Assembly (NCBI RefSeq): GCF_048820895.1
Contig: NZ_JBMERQ010000014.1
Coordinates: forward strand, 1 to 64,000
Direction: 5' to 3'
DNA length: 64,000 bases
DNA from: Cribrihabitans_A neustonicus
GTDB taxonomy: Bacteria > Pseudomonadota > Alphaproteobacteria > Rhodobacterales > Rhodobacteraceae
Made by a program: the position numbers and the translations under genes. Shown here in pieces: positions 34,183-42,893 of this stretch (positions are counted from its first letter, which is position 1; every line of letters starts with the position of its first letter). Below the pieces are notes generated by a model, which searched no databases, was not told the origin of the DNA, and saw only the letters and a list, made by a program, of their open reading frames with translations.

Positions 34183-36519
34183 ATGACACGTAGCGGCATT
34201 CTTTTCCAGATCGTTGTGTCCCTGCTGCTTGCGGCCGGGGTGGTCGGTTTCGCCGTTGGCGAGGCCGCCCGCAACCAGGAGGAGCAGCGGCTGGAAGAAC
34301 AGCTGGCGGAGCAGGCCCGGCTCACCGTGTCGCTGCTCAGCGGGCTGATGCTCGAGGCGATCATCGTCGAGGACGTGCCCGTTCTGGAAACCGGCCTGAT
34401 CGAAGCGGTGAGCCGCAACCCGCAAATCGCTTCGATTCAGATCCGCAATCCCACAGGTGATCTCTTGGCGGAAGCCGAGGCTGCCGCGGTGCCGCCCTCC
34501 GGCAATTTTGTCATGTACGAACGCCCGATCGAACTGGAAGGCGCGGTCTTCGGCACCATGCTGGTGCAATGGTCGACCGAGGACGGCGCCGCGCTGGTGG
34601 AAGGGCGGGCCCGCCGCGCCACGGTCTGGACCATGGTGGCGGTGCTGCTGCTGTCGCTACTGGTGCTGCTGCTGGTGAATGTGCTGGCGCTGCGGCCGCT
34701 GCAGATGATCCACCGGCGGATGTCGGATGCGATTACCGGGCTGCGCAGCCCGCGTGAACCCTTGCCATGGTATGCCTCGCGCGAATTCAAAGCGCTGAAC
34801 TTCTCTGTTGGCGTGCTGGAGGACACTTTTGCGGAACGCGACGAGCGCGAATTTGCGCTTGAACACGCGCGGGAGGCAGCCGACGCCGCCAACCGGGCGA
34901 AATCCGAGTTTCTCGCGAACATGAGCCACGAGATCCGCACGCCGATGAACGGGGTAATCGGCATGGCGGAGCTGCTGGTTGACAGCGGTCTCGAGGGCGA
35001 CCGCAAGGAATACGCCCGCACCATTGCCAAATCGGGTTCGGCGCTGCTCACCATCATTAACGACATCCTCAATTTTTCCAAGATAGAGGCGGGCAAGGTC
35101 GAGCTGGAGCGGGGCCCCTTCAACCTCCAGACCGCAATTGAGGATGTGGTCACGCTGCTGTCGCCGAAGGCCTCGGAAAACGGTGTCGAGCTGACCCTGC
35201 GCTATGATCCGTCCCTGCCGGAACGATTCTTGGGCGATGTCGGGCGGATCCGGCAGGTTGTCACCAACGTGGCGGGCAACGCCGTCAAATTCACGCTGGA
35301 GGGCTATGTCTGCATCGATGTGACCGGCAGCGAGGAGGCCGGCGGCTACCTGCTGGAGATCACCGTCACCGATACTGGCATCGGTATCGCCGAAGACCAG
35401 CTGCCCCAGATTTTCCGCGCCTTCGAGCAGGCAGAAAGCTCTGCCAGCCGCAGTTTTGAGGGCACAGGGCTCGGGCTGGCAATTTCCTCGCGGCTGCTGG
35501 ACCTGATGGGCGGTTCGATCCAGGTGAAGTCCACTGTTGGCGAAGGTTCCTCCTTCACCCTGCGGCTGCCGTTGGAACCCGCCGGGGAAGAGCCGGCCGA
35601 GGATTGCATACTGCTCGAGCGCTTGTCCGGGCTGCATGCGCTGGTGGTGGACGATCTGGAAGTGAACCGGACCATTCTGACCGAGCGGGTGGCCGCCTGG
35701 GGCGCAACCTGTTCTACCGCGGCTTCTGCTGAGGCTGGGCTGGAATTGCTTTCCGACGCCGAACTGGAGGGGCGGCGTTTCGATTTCGCCATTCTCGACT
35801 ACCAGATGCCACGCATCGACGGGCTGGAGATGGCCCGCAGAATCCGGAGGATGCCAAGGGGCGCCCGCCTGCCTCTGATCATCCTGTCCTCCTCGGACCA
35901 CGGCACGATCCGCCAGGGCGGTGCCGCGCTGGCGCCTTGCGAGATTGCGCTGAAACCGGTGCGCGCGGGCCAGCTGCGCAAGGTGATCAGCACGGCTCTG
36001 CGCGCGGGGGCCGCCCCGGCTTCCCCGCGCGGGACGCCGTTGCAGATCGCTGCTTCCGTCGCGCCCGCACCCCGGGCTGTGCGCCGTCTGCCGGAGTCCG
36101 CCGTGCGGGCGCCTGGAAGTGTGCTGAAACTGCTCCTCGCTGAGGACAACCTGACCAACCAGCTGGTGGTAACGAAAATGCTGAAGGACGCGCCGCTGCA
36201 GATCAGCATTGCGAAGAACGGGGCGGAGGCGGTCGAGCGGTTCCGGGCCGATCCGCCGGACATCGTGCTGATGGATATGATGATGCCGGTGATGGATGGT
36301 ATCGAGGCGACCGCGGAGATGCGCCAGTTCGAAGCCGAGGCGGGCCGCGCCAAATGCCCGATTATCGCGCTCACGGCCAATGTTCTGGGTGGCCACAAGG
36401 AAAAATGCTTGGCCGCCGGAATGGACGATTTCCTGACCAAGCCCATCTCGCGCTCGGCCTTGGCGGAAACCATCAGCAAATGGACCGGGGACAGCGCGCT
36501 TCAGCAGACCGGCAGCTGA
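34183..36519 (+). CDS. Membrane hybrid histidine kinase with two receiver domains
   Basis: A 778-aa sensor kinase. TM1 is near 7-26, a periplasmic sensor of about 120 residues follows, and TM2 is VAVLLLSLLVLLLVNVLAL near 155-172, then a HAMP-like linker. The kinase core has H249 in NMSHEIRTPMNGVIGM, the N box in VTNVAGNAVKFT, and the G boxes in DTGIGI and GTGLGLAIS. Receiver 1 has D539 (ILDYQMPRIDG) and receiver 2 has D698 (LMDMMMPVMDG); both acidic pockets look intact. There is no HPt and no DNA-binding partner nearby. Pairing with the preceding PhnD-like protein resembles binding-protein-coupled sensors. Confidence 0.92.
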   Translation: MTRSGILFQIVVSLLLAAGVVGFAVGEAARNQEEQRLEEQLAEQARLTVSLLSGLMLEAIIVEDVPVLETGLIEAVSRNPQIASIQIRNPTGDLLAEAEAAAVPPSGNFVMYERPIELEGAVFGTMLVQWSTEDGAALVEGRARRATVWTMVAVLLLSLLVLLLVNVLALRPLQMIHRRMSDAITGLRSPREPLPWYASREFKALNFSVGVLEDTFAERDEREFALEHAREAADAANRAKSEFLANMSHEIRTPMNGVIGMAELLVDSGLEGDRKEYARTIAKSGSALLTIINDILNFSKIEAGKVELERGPFNLQTAIEDVVTLLSPKASENGVELTLRYDPSLPERFLGDVGRIRQVVTNVAGNAVKFTLEGYVCIDVTGSEEAGGYLLEITVTDTGIGIAEDQLPQIFRAFEQAESSASRSFEGTGLGLAISSRLLDLMGGSIQVKSTVGEGSSFTLRLPLEPAGEEPAEDCILLERLSGLHALVVDDLEVNRTILTERVAAWGATCSTAASAEAGLELLSDAELEGRRFDFAILDYQMPRIDGLEMARRIRRMPRGARLPLIILSSSDHGTIRQGGAALAPCEIALKPVRAGQLRKVISTALRAGAAPASPRGTPLQIAASVAPAPRAVRRLPESAVRAPGSVLKLLLAEDNLTNQLVVTKMLKDAPLQISIAKNGAEAVERFRADPPDIVLMDMMMPVMDGIEATAEMRQFEAEAGRAKCPIIALTANVLGGHKEKCLAAGMDDFLTKPISRSALAETISKWTGDSALQQTGS

Positions 36520-36758
36520 TTGGCTCCAGAACCTGGCGCAACCTGCCACTCCCGCGCCAGCCAAAGCAGGAGGTTAAAGTGGGTTCGCCGAGCGGAGCGG
36601 CGGCATAATGCACTTCCTATGCCCACATGTTCGAATATCTGCGGGAGCCTTATTGCCGCCCGCCACCCGCGTCACCTAAGCGGGCGGCACACGGTTCAGA
36701 GACAAAAGCTCGGGTGGCGCGCCGGCCGCGGTTCCTGCTGTTTGCTCGCGATCCAACG

Positions 36759-37565
36759 TCAGCGCCCGGCGGTCCCGATCACCAAGCGTCCGGCCGAAGC
36801 AGCCGCAAACAGCGCTGCCGCCAGGCAGACGATGCTGGGTCCGGCCGGTGTGTCAAAGACGAAGGCCAGCTGCAGCCCGCCCGCGGCGGCAGCCGCGCCG
36901 AGCAGGGCGGCGATGGCGGCCATGCGCTCGGGCGTCGCTGCAAAGGGACGGGCGGCGGCGGCGGGGATCAGCAGCATCGCCGCGATCAGCAGCACCCCGA
37001 CAACCTTGATCGCGACTGCAACCACCAGTGCCAGTGCCAGCGTCAGTACCATCTGCTCGCGCCGCGGGTCGATGCCTGCCGCATGAGCGAGGTCGGGGCT
37101 CAGTGTTGCGGTCAGGAGCGCCTGCCAGCGCCACCACAGCAGCGCCAGCACCAGCGCCGCGCCGCCCCAGATCACCGCGAGATCGCCGCGGCTGACCGCT
37201 AGGATGTCGCCGAAGAGATAGGCCATCAGGTCGATCCTGACCCCATGCAGGAACGAGACCGCAACCAGACCAACCGCAAGCGAGGAATGCGCCAGCACTC
37301 CCAGGAGCGTATCCATCGCATAGCCGCGCCCCGCCAGCGCCGAGACGGTCGCCGCCATCGCCAGCGCCGTCACCAGGACGCCGGTGAAGATGGAGGTCTC
37401 GAAACTGAGTGCCAGTGCCACCCCCATGATCGAGGCATGTGCGGTGGCGTCGCCGAAATAGGCCATCCGCCGCCAGACCACAAAGCAGCCCAAGGGCGCT
37501 GCGGCCAGAGCAACACCGATTCCCGCGAGCGCGGCGCGGATCAGAAAATCGTCGAGAAAACTCAT
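36759..37565 (-). CDS. znuB: Zinc ABC transporter permease
   Basis: A 268-aa inner-membrane permease of the ZnuB/metal ABC family with about eight helices. Landmarks are CFVVWRRMAYFGDATAHASIMGVALAL near the N-terminus, MAYLFGDILAVSRGDL in the middle, and KVVGVLLIAAMLLIPAAAARPFA near the C-terminus. ATG at 37565 overlaps the znuC stop as ATGA; the frame runs open to 37721, but that is inside znuC. It is last in zur-znuC-znuB. Confidence 0.93.
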   Translation of the reverse strand: MSFLDDFLIRAALAGIGVALAAAPLGCFVVWRRMAYFGDATAHASIMGVALALSFETSIFTGVLVTALAMAATVSALAGRGYAMDTLLGVLAHSSLAVGLVAVSFLHGVRIDLMAYLFGDILAVSRGDLAVIWGGAALVLALLWWRWQALLTATLSPDLAHAAGIDPRREQMVLTLALALVVAVAIKVVGVLLIAAMLLIPAAAARPFAATPERMAAIAALLGAAAAAGGLQLAFVFDTPAGPSIVCLAAALFAAASAGRLVIGTAGR

Positions 37566-38311
37566 TCCGCAGCCTCCGGCTGATGATTGTGGGCGCAATC
37601 GTGATCGTGGCTGTGGTTGTGCTCGTGCCTGTAGAGGGCCAGTGCGCCCTTGGTTCCGGTGCCGAACAGCGCGCGGTATTCGGGCGCAGAGGCGACCTGC
37701 TCCGGCGCGCCTTCGCAGCACACGTGGCCGTTAAGGCAGATAACCCGGTCCGAGGCCGCCATCACCACGTGCAGCTCGTGGCTCACCATCAGCACCGCGC
37801 AGCCAAGCTCCTGGCGAACTTTCTCGATACGCTGGTAGAAGGCGGCGGAGCCGGGCTGGTCGAGCCCCTGGGTGGCCTCGTCGAGGATCAGGAGCTGCGG
37901 GCGGCTGAGCAGCGCCCGCGCCAGCAGCACCCGCTGGAACTGGCCGCCCGAAAGCCCGGCCATCTGCCGCGAAGCCAGCATGCCGGACCCCGCCTGCTCC
38001 AGCGCATCCGCGGCGCGCGAGTCGCTTACCGGCACCGGCAGGCTGAGGAAGCGGCGCACGGTCAGGGGCAGAGTGGGATCGATATGCAATTTCTGCGGCA
38101 CATAGCCAATGCGCAAACCCGGCGCCCGCAGCACCCGGCCCTCGGACGGGCGCACTGCGCCGATGATGGCGCGCAGCAGCGTCGACTTGCCGGAGCCGTT
38201 GGGGCCCACCACAGTCACAATCTCGCCCTCGGATACCGTCAGCCCGACGCGCGAGAGCACTTTCTGGCCACCGTGGGCGACACTGATACCTTCCAGCGTG
38301 ATCAGGCTCAT
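37562..38311 (-). CDS. znuC: Zinc ABC transporter ATP-binding protein
   Basis: A 249-aa ATPase of the zinc importer. Walker A is VGPNGSGKSTLLRAI near residue 38, the signature is LSGGQFQRVLLARALL, and Walker B is LLILDEATQGLD. The His-rich tail (HEHNHSHDHDCAHNHQ) is common in ZnuC and suggests zinc contact. ATG at 38311 overlaps the zur stop (ATGA). Confidence 0.94.
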   Translation of the reverse strand: MSLITLEGISVAHGGQKVLSRVGLTVSEGEIVTVVGPNGSGKSTLLRAIIGAVRPSEGRVLRAPGLRIGYVPQKLHIDPTLPLTVRRFLSLPVPVSDSRAADALEQAGSGMLASRQMAGLSGGQFQRVLLARALLSRPQLLILDEATQGLDQPGSAAFYQRIEKVRQELGCAVLMVSHELHVVMAASDRVICLNGHVCCEGAPEQVASAPEYRALFGTGTKGALALYRHEHNHSHDHDCAHNHQPEAAE

Positions 38312-38790
38312 GAGCGGCCTTCCCCGTTGCATTTCGGGCAGAGGCCCTCGGCCTCAACCACGGTGCGCTCGATCACGAATCCTGCCTCTCGCGCTGCCTC
38401 GCCCAATTCGCCCTGGGAGGCGCTGCGCCGTGCCTCTGCCACCGCATCGCAGGCGCGGCAAATCATGAAAGCGGCATTGTGCTGCTCGCCCGGGTGAGCA
38501 CAAGCAACAAAGGAGTTGAGCCGCTCTATCTTGTGGGCAAATCCGTTTTTGACGAGGAAATCCAGAGCTCTGTAGGCGACCGGGGGCTGCGAGCCCAGCC
38601 CCTCGTCGCGCAGCCGGTCCAGGATTTCGTAGGCGCCAAGCGCCCGGTGGCCCTGCAGCAGAATTTCCAGCACCCGCCGCCGTACCGGGGTCAGCTGCAG
38701 CCCGCGGGCCTGGCAGTTCGCAGCGACCGTAGCGATGCAGCTGTCGATGCAGCTTCTGTGATCATGGGGTTCGAAGCCGATGGGCTGCAT
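38308..38790 (-). CDS. zur: Zinc uptake regulator, Fur family
   Basis: A 160-aa Fur-family repressor. The winged helix spans about 25-90 (LQLTPVRRRVLEILLQGHRALGAYEIL, PPVAYRALDFLVKNGFAHKIERLNSFVAC). Two CxxC zinc pairs are visible: CRAC and CPKC. Position at the head of znuCB and divergent from znuA marks it as Zur rather than Fur. Two matching operator-like elements lie in the 101-base gap to znuA. Confidence 0.92.
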   Translation of the reverse strand: MQPIGFEPHDHRSCIDSCIATVAANCQARGLQLTPVRRRVLEILLQGHRALGAYEILDRLRDEGLGSQPPVAYRALDFLVKNGFAHKIERLNSFVACAHPGEQHNAAFMICRACDAVAEARRSASQGELGEAAREAGFVIERTVVEAEGLCPKCNGEGRS

Positions 38791-38831
38791 TCGGGCACCT
38801 GTGCTGCGGCGGGCGGATTTGGGGCTTGATA

Positions 38832-38846
38832 TGTTATCTTATGACA
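38832..38846 (+). promoter_or_regulatory. Zur operator-like element 1
   Basis: TGTTATCTTATGACA lies in the zur/znuA gap. It matches 13 of 15 bases of a second copy in opposite orientation 18 bases on. The AT-rich TGTnATnnTATnACA form resembles known Zur boxes; binding is inferred from gene context. Confidence 0.6.
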
Positions 38847-38864
38847 TCTATCAAGCCCGGCAAT

Positions 38865-38879
38865 TGTTATAAGATCACA
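38865..38879 (-). promoter_or_regulatory. Zur operator-like element 2
   Basis: On the minus strand it reads TGTGATCTTATAACA, the inverted partner of the element at 38832. It ends 12 bases before the znuA start, so bound repressor would block znuA expression. Confidence 0.6.
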
Positions 38880-38891
38880 TGAGGGTCCGGG

Positions 38892-39950
38892 ATGAGAATT
38901 TGGAGCAGAGCTGGGCGGCTGCCGGTGGTGGCGATGCTGGCGGCGGCCGCGCTGACGGGCGCGGCCCGGGCGGAGGTCCCGCGGGTAGCAGCGGATATCC
39001 TGCCGGTGCACGGGCTGGTGGCCCGGGTCATGCAGGGGCTGGGCGAGCCCGACTTGGTGGTGCCGCCGGGCGCTTCTCCGCATGGCTACGCGATGCGCCC
39101 GTCAGAGGCCCGTGCGCTAAGCCAGGCTGACGTGGTGTTCTGGCTGGGCGAGCCGCTGACGCCCTGGCTGACGGACGCGCTTTCGGAACTCGCTTCGGAC
39201 GCGGCTCAGGTTGAGCTGATCTCGGCACCGGGCACGCGGGTGATGGAGGTGCGCAGCGGCGCGCTGTTTGCGGCTGACAGCGACCACGACGCGTCGGATG
39301 GCCACGATGCCCATGCTGATCCCGAAGTGCAGAACGATCAAGAAAGACACGCTCACGAAGCGGGTCATGAGGAGGACGGCGGCCAGGTCAGCGAGGAGGC
39401 GAAAGTCAGCCTTGAAGACGGTCTCGCCCACGCCCACACCGGCGCCGATCCGCATGCGTGGCTGCTGCCGGAGAACGCCCTTGTCTGGCTGGACGTGGTC
39501 GCGGCGGAACTGGCTGCGGCCGATCCCGCCAATGCCGAAGCCTATGCCGCCAATGCGGCCGCGGGAAAGGCCGAAATTGCGGCTGCCGCGGAGGAGGTCT
39601 CTGCCGCGCTGGCGCCGGTGCGGGAGCGGGCGGTGATCGTCTTCCACGATGCCTACCAGTATTTCGAGGCGGGCTTCGGACTACGCACCGCGGGTGCCAT
39701 TGCGATGAGCGATGCCGCCAGCCCCAGCCCGTCGCGCATCGCCGAACTGCGCGACGCGGCCGGGGAGCTGGGCGTGGCCTGCGTGTTTTCGGAGCCGCAG
39801 TTCAACCCCGGTCTGGTGGCTGCCGTGGCCGAGGGCTCCGGCGCGGGCACCGCGGTGCTGGACCCGATGGGCAGCCATCTGGAGCCGGGCGCACAGTTCT
39901 ACCCGGCGCTGCTGCGGGATCTCGGTCAGGCGGTGGCAGCCTGCAACTGA
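38892..39950 (+). CDS. znuA: Periplasmic zinc-binding protein with His-rich loop
   Basis: A 352-aa high-affinity zinc receptor for ZnuBC. The signal peptide VVAMLAAAALTGAARA ends near residue 27. Metal ligands are the histidines of PVHGLVARVM, ASPHGYAMRPSEARAL, GADPHAWLLPENAL and IVFHDAYQYFEAGF. A long acidic His-rich loop (about 130-190, with HDASDGHDAHADP and HAHEAGHEED) is characteristic of zinc, rather than manganese, binding proteins. It is divergent from zur. Confidence 0.95.
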   Translation: MRIWSRAGRLPVVAMLAAAALTGAARAEVPRVAADILPVHGLVARVMQGLGEPDLVVPPGASPHGYAMRPSEARALSQADVVFWLGEPLTPWLTDALSELASDAAQVELISAPGTRVMEVRSGALFAADSDHDASDGHDAHADPEVQNDQERHAHEAGHEEDGGQVSEEAKVSLEDGLAHAHTGADPHAWLLPENALVWLDVVAAELAAADPANAEAYAANAAAGKAEIAAAAEEVSAALAPVRERAVIVFHDAYQYFEAGFGLRTAGAIAMSDAASPSPSRIAELRDAAGELGVACVFSEPQFNPGLVAAVAEGSGAGTAVLDPMGSHLEPGAQFYPALLRDLGQAVAACN

Positions 39951-39975
39951 GACCGGCCCGCGAGCCCGCATTGGT

Positions 39976-41247
39976 TCAGCGGTTGCTGATCAAATGCGTC
40001 AGCGTGGCGCCTGCCTCGTAATAGGCGCTGCGCAGACAGGCGAGAGGAATGGCGTGGTGCTGAGTTATCGGCACCGGCAGGCAGGATGGATCATTCTCCA
40101 GCAAGGCCTGCGCCATCCGTGCGCCAAACAGCGTGCCCGGGCCAATGCCGCGGCCTGAATAGCCGAAACAGGCAAGCCCGCCGCCCAGCTCCAGGATCTT
40201 GGGAAGGTGCTCCGCCGTCATCGCGATGCGCCCGTGCCAATGCTGGTGCAAAGGCGTGCCGCGCAGCGCTGGGAATAGCGCCGCCAGCTTGCGCTGCAGC
40301 CAGCGGAGGTGCAGCGGGCTGCCGATGTGGCCGAGCGAGCCCATCGCGCCGATCACCAGCCGTCCGGCCTGATCCAGCCGCCAGGAGGACATCACCAGCG
40401 CTGTATCCCAGCAACCCTCGCGGCCTGGCAGGATTGCCGCGCGCAGGGCCTCCGGCAGCGGCGCGGTGGCGGCTTGGAAGTAGTGCACCGGGATCACCTG
40501 CGGTGAGCTGTAGCCGGAGATTTCGCGTGCATAGGCGTCGGTAGCCATTATGAGGCGACGGGCGCGGATCTGACCGCGGGGCGTGGCAACGCGCCAGGCG
40601 CCGCCGTCGCGGGCGATGCTGACGGCAGGCGACCGAGTGCAGATCTGCGCGCCGGCCGCGGCAGCGGCACGGGCGAGGCCGCGCACATAGGCCAGGGGCT
40701 GGATGGTGCCCGCGCGCGGGTCGAATAGGGCGCCATGCACGGTTTGCGTACCGGTCCGCGCCATCGTCTCCTCCCGCCCCAGCAGCTCGACCGGCGCGCC
40801 GGTGGCGGTGAGCTGGGCGTGGCGGCGCTTCAGGCTGCCCATGCCTGAAGGCGCATGGGCACAGTGCAACGTGCCGTTGCGCACCGGCTCGCAGCTGATG
40901 CCGTGGCGGTCGATGAGGGAGAACACCATCTCTGGCGCGCCCGCCAGAAGCGCCGTGAGGCGGCGGCCTGCCTCTTCGCCCAGGATGGCGTTGATGTCCC
41001 CGGGCGGCAGCCAAAGCCCCGCATTCACCAGGCCGACATTGCGCCCCGAGCCGCCGCTGCCGATGCATTCCGCCTCGATGAGGCTGACGCTCGCCCCCAT
41101 CTCTGCTGCGGTGAGCGCCGCAGAGCAGCCAGTATAGCCGCCGCCGATCACCACCAGGTCAGCCTCCGCCTCCCCTGCCAGCGCGGGGAAGGCGGCGGTC
41201 TCGCGGCAGGTGTCGTGCCAGAGGCTTGCGGACAGCTCAGATGTCAA
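39976..41247 (-). CDS. amaA: FAD-dependent amine oxidoreductase, probable L-pipecolate oxidase
   Basis: A 423-aa DAO-family flavoenzyme. The FAD-binding Rossmann motif is ADLVVIGGGYTGCSAALTAAEMG (about 29-51), followed by GSGGSGRNVGLVNAGLWLP, and the C-terminal GYSGRGIGPGTLFGARMA closes the FAD site. It overlaps the end of the amaB-like gene by 11 bases. In Pseudomonas, AmaA oxidises L-pipecolate and AmaB oxidises the resulting piperideine-6-carboxylate/aminoadipate semialdehyde; the pairing here supports the same role. A general sarcosine/glycine-type oxidase is the alternative. Confidence 0.75.
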   Translation of the reverse strand: MTSELSASLWHDTCRETAAFPALAGEAEADLVVIGGGYTGCSAALTAAEMGASVSLIEAECIGSGGSGRNVGLVNAGLWLPPGDINAILGEEAGRRLTALLAGAPEMVFSLIDRHGISCEPVRNGTLHCAHAPSGMGSLKRRHAQLTATGAPVELLGREETMARTGTQTVHGALFDPRAGTIQPLAYVRGLARAAAAAGAQICTRSPAVSIARDGGAWRVATPRGQIRARRLIMATDAYAREISGYSSPQVIPVHYFQAATAPLPEALRAAILPGREGCWDTALVMSSWRLDQAGRLVIGAMGSLGHIGSPLHLRWLQRKLAALFPALRGTPLHQHWHGRIAMTAEHLPKILELGGGLACFGYSGRGIGPGTLFGARMAQALLENDPSCLPVPITQHHAIPLACLRSAYYEAGATLTHLISNR

Positions 41248-42739
41248 ACTTGATGCCCTGTGCCAGCGGCAGTTCGCGCGAGTAATTTACGGTGTTGGTC
41301 TGCCGACGCATGTAGCCCTTCCAGGCGTCCGACCCGCTTTCGCGCCCGCCGCCAGTTTCCTTCTCGCCTCCGAAGGCACCACCGATCTCAGCCCCCGAAG
41401 GCCCGATGTTCACATTCGCGATACCGCAATCCGACCCGGCTGCCGAGAGAAAATATTCCGTCTCCCGCACGTCGGTGGAGAAAATGCACGAGCTCAAGCC
41501 CTGTGGCACTTCGTTCTGTATTTCAATGGCTTGGTGCAGATCACGGTACTTCACAACGTAAAGGATCGGGGCAAATGTCTCCACATGCATGATGGCGGTC
41601 TGGGTGGGCATCTCGACGATGGCGGGCTGGACGTAGGCGGCCCCGGGGTATTCTTCCCCGAGCACGCGGGTGCCGCCATGCACGGTGCCGCCCTCCGATT
41701 TGGCGCGCTCCAGCGCACCCTCCATCGCATCCAGCGCGGCGCGGTTAATCAGCGGGCCGACCAGCGTGCCCTCGTCCAGCGGATCGCCAATGGGCAGTCC
41801 TTCGTAGGCTTTGGCCAGCCGAGGGATCAGCTGATCATAGATGTCTTCGTGCACGATCAGGCGGCGCAGGGAGGTGCAGCGCTGCCCGGCGGTGCCGACG
41901 GCGGAGAAGACGATGGCGCGCAGGGCCATTTCCAGATCAGCCGATGGCGCCACGATCATCGCGTTGTTGCCGCCCAGCTCCAGGATGGTGCGGCCAAGGC
42001 GTTCGGACATCGCCGCGGCGACCGCCTTGCCCATCGGCACCGACCCGGTGGCGGAGACGATGGCGACATCGCGCGACGCGGTCAGCGCCTCGCCCAGATC
42101 GCGCTCGCCGATCAGCACCTGGATCAGCCCCTCGGGCGCGTCGCTGCCGAACTCCGCCATCGCGCCTTCGCAGATCTTCTGCACCGCAAGCGCAGTGAGC
42201 GGAGTCCTTTCCGAGGGCTTCCAGATCACCGGATCGCCGCAGACCAGCGCCAGCGCCGCGTTCCAGCACCAGGGCGCGACGGGGAAGTTGAAGGCGGTGA
42301 TGATGCCGCAGGTCCCCATCGGGTGCCAGGTCTCCCGCATCGCGTGGCCCGGACGTTCGGAGGCGATGGTAAGCCCGTAAAGCTGGCGCGAAAGGCCCAC
42401 AGCGAAATCGCAGATGTCGATCATCTCCTGCACTTCGCCCAGCCCCTCCTGGCAGATCTTGCCGCATTCCAGCGTGACAAGCCGTCCCAGCGCTTCCTTT
42501 TCCCGGCGCAGCGCATCGCCGATCAGCCGCACCAGTTCACCCCGGCGCGGGGCGGGTACCAGGCGCCAGGCATTGAAGGCGTATTTCGCCGCAGCAATGG
42601 CGGCATCGGCTTCCGCCCTTGTGTGGGGCATCAGTCGGGCGATCTCGCTGCCGTCAACCGGTGTGGTGACGGCAAGCGTCCCGCCGGTGAGCTCATCTTC
42701 GGACAATCCGGCGGCGGTGAGGATTTCGGCATGGGACAT
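41237..42739 (-). CDS. amaB: L-aminoadipate-semialdehyde/piperidine-6-carboxylate dehydrogenase (ALDH7 family)
   Basis: NAD-dependent oxidation of aminoadipate semialdehyde in lysine/pipecolate breakdown. The 500-aa protein has the ALDH7 marks: WHPMGTCGIITAFNFPVAPW, the glutamate in ILELGGNNAMIV, the catalytic cysteine in VGTAGQRCTSLRRL, ETFAPILYV, and the C-terminal GPSGAEIGGAFGGEKETGGG. ATG at 42739 has AGAAGGA about 8 nt upstream; the frame is open to 42880 but would overlap the divergent LysR gene. It forms an operon with amaA. Confidence 0.88.
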   Translation of the reverse strand: MSHAEILTAAGLSEDELTGGTLAVTTPVDGSEIARLMPHTRAEADAAIAAAKYAFNAWRLVPAPRRGELVRLIGDALRREKEALGRLVTLECGKICQEGLGEVQEMIDICDFAVGLSRQLYGLTIASERPGHAMRETWHPMGTCGIITAFNFPVAPWCWNAALALVCGDPVIWKPSERTPLTALAVQKICEGAMAEFGSDAPEGLIQVLIGERDLGEALTASRDVAIVSATGSVPMGKAVAAAMSERLGRTILELGGNNAMIVAPSADLEMALRAIVFSAVGTAGQRCTSLRRLIVHEDIYDQLIPRLAKAYEGLPIGDPLDEGTLVGPLINRAALDAMEGALERAKSEGGTVHGGTRVLGEEYPGAAYVQPAIVEMPTQTAIMHVETFAPILYVVKYRDLHQAIEIQNEVPQGLSSCIFSTDVRETEYFLSAAGSDCGIANVNIGPSGAEIGGAFGGEKETGGGRESGSDAWKGYMRRQTNTVNYSRELPLAQGIKFDI

Positions 42740-42893
42740 CTCGGGTTCCTTCTGAAAGTGGCGAGCGGGCATGAGGAAAACTTTAGCGCGCTTGCGGCGG
42801 GTTTCCCCTTCACACCGCTTCGGCCTAAGCAATTGCACCGGATTGGCGCGATTGCTATTGAAACTTAATCCAGGCCCCATGAGATTAGCTCAT

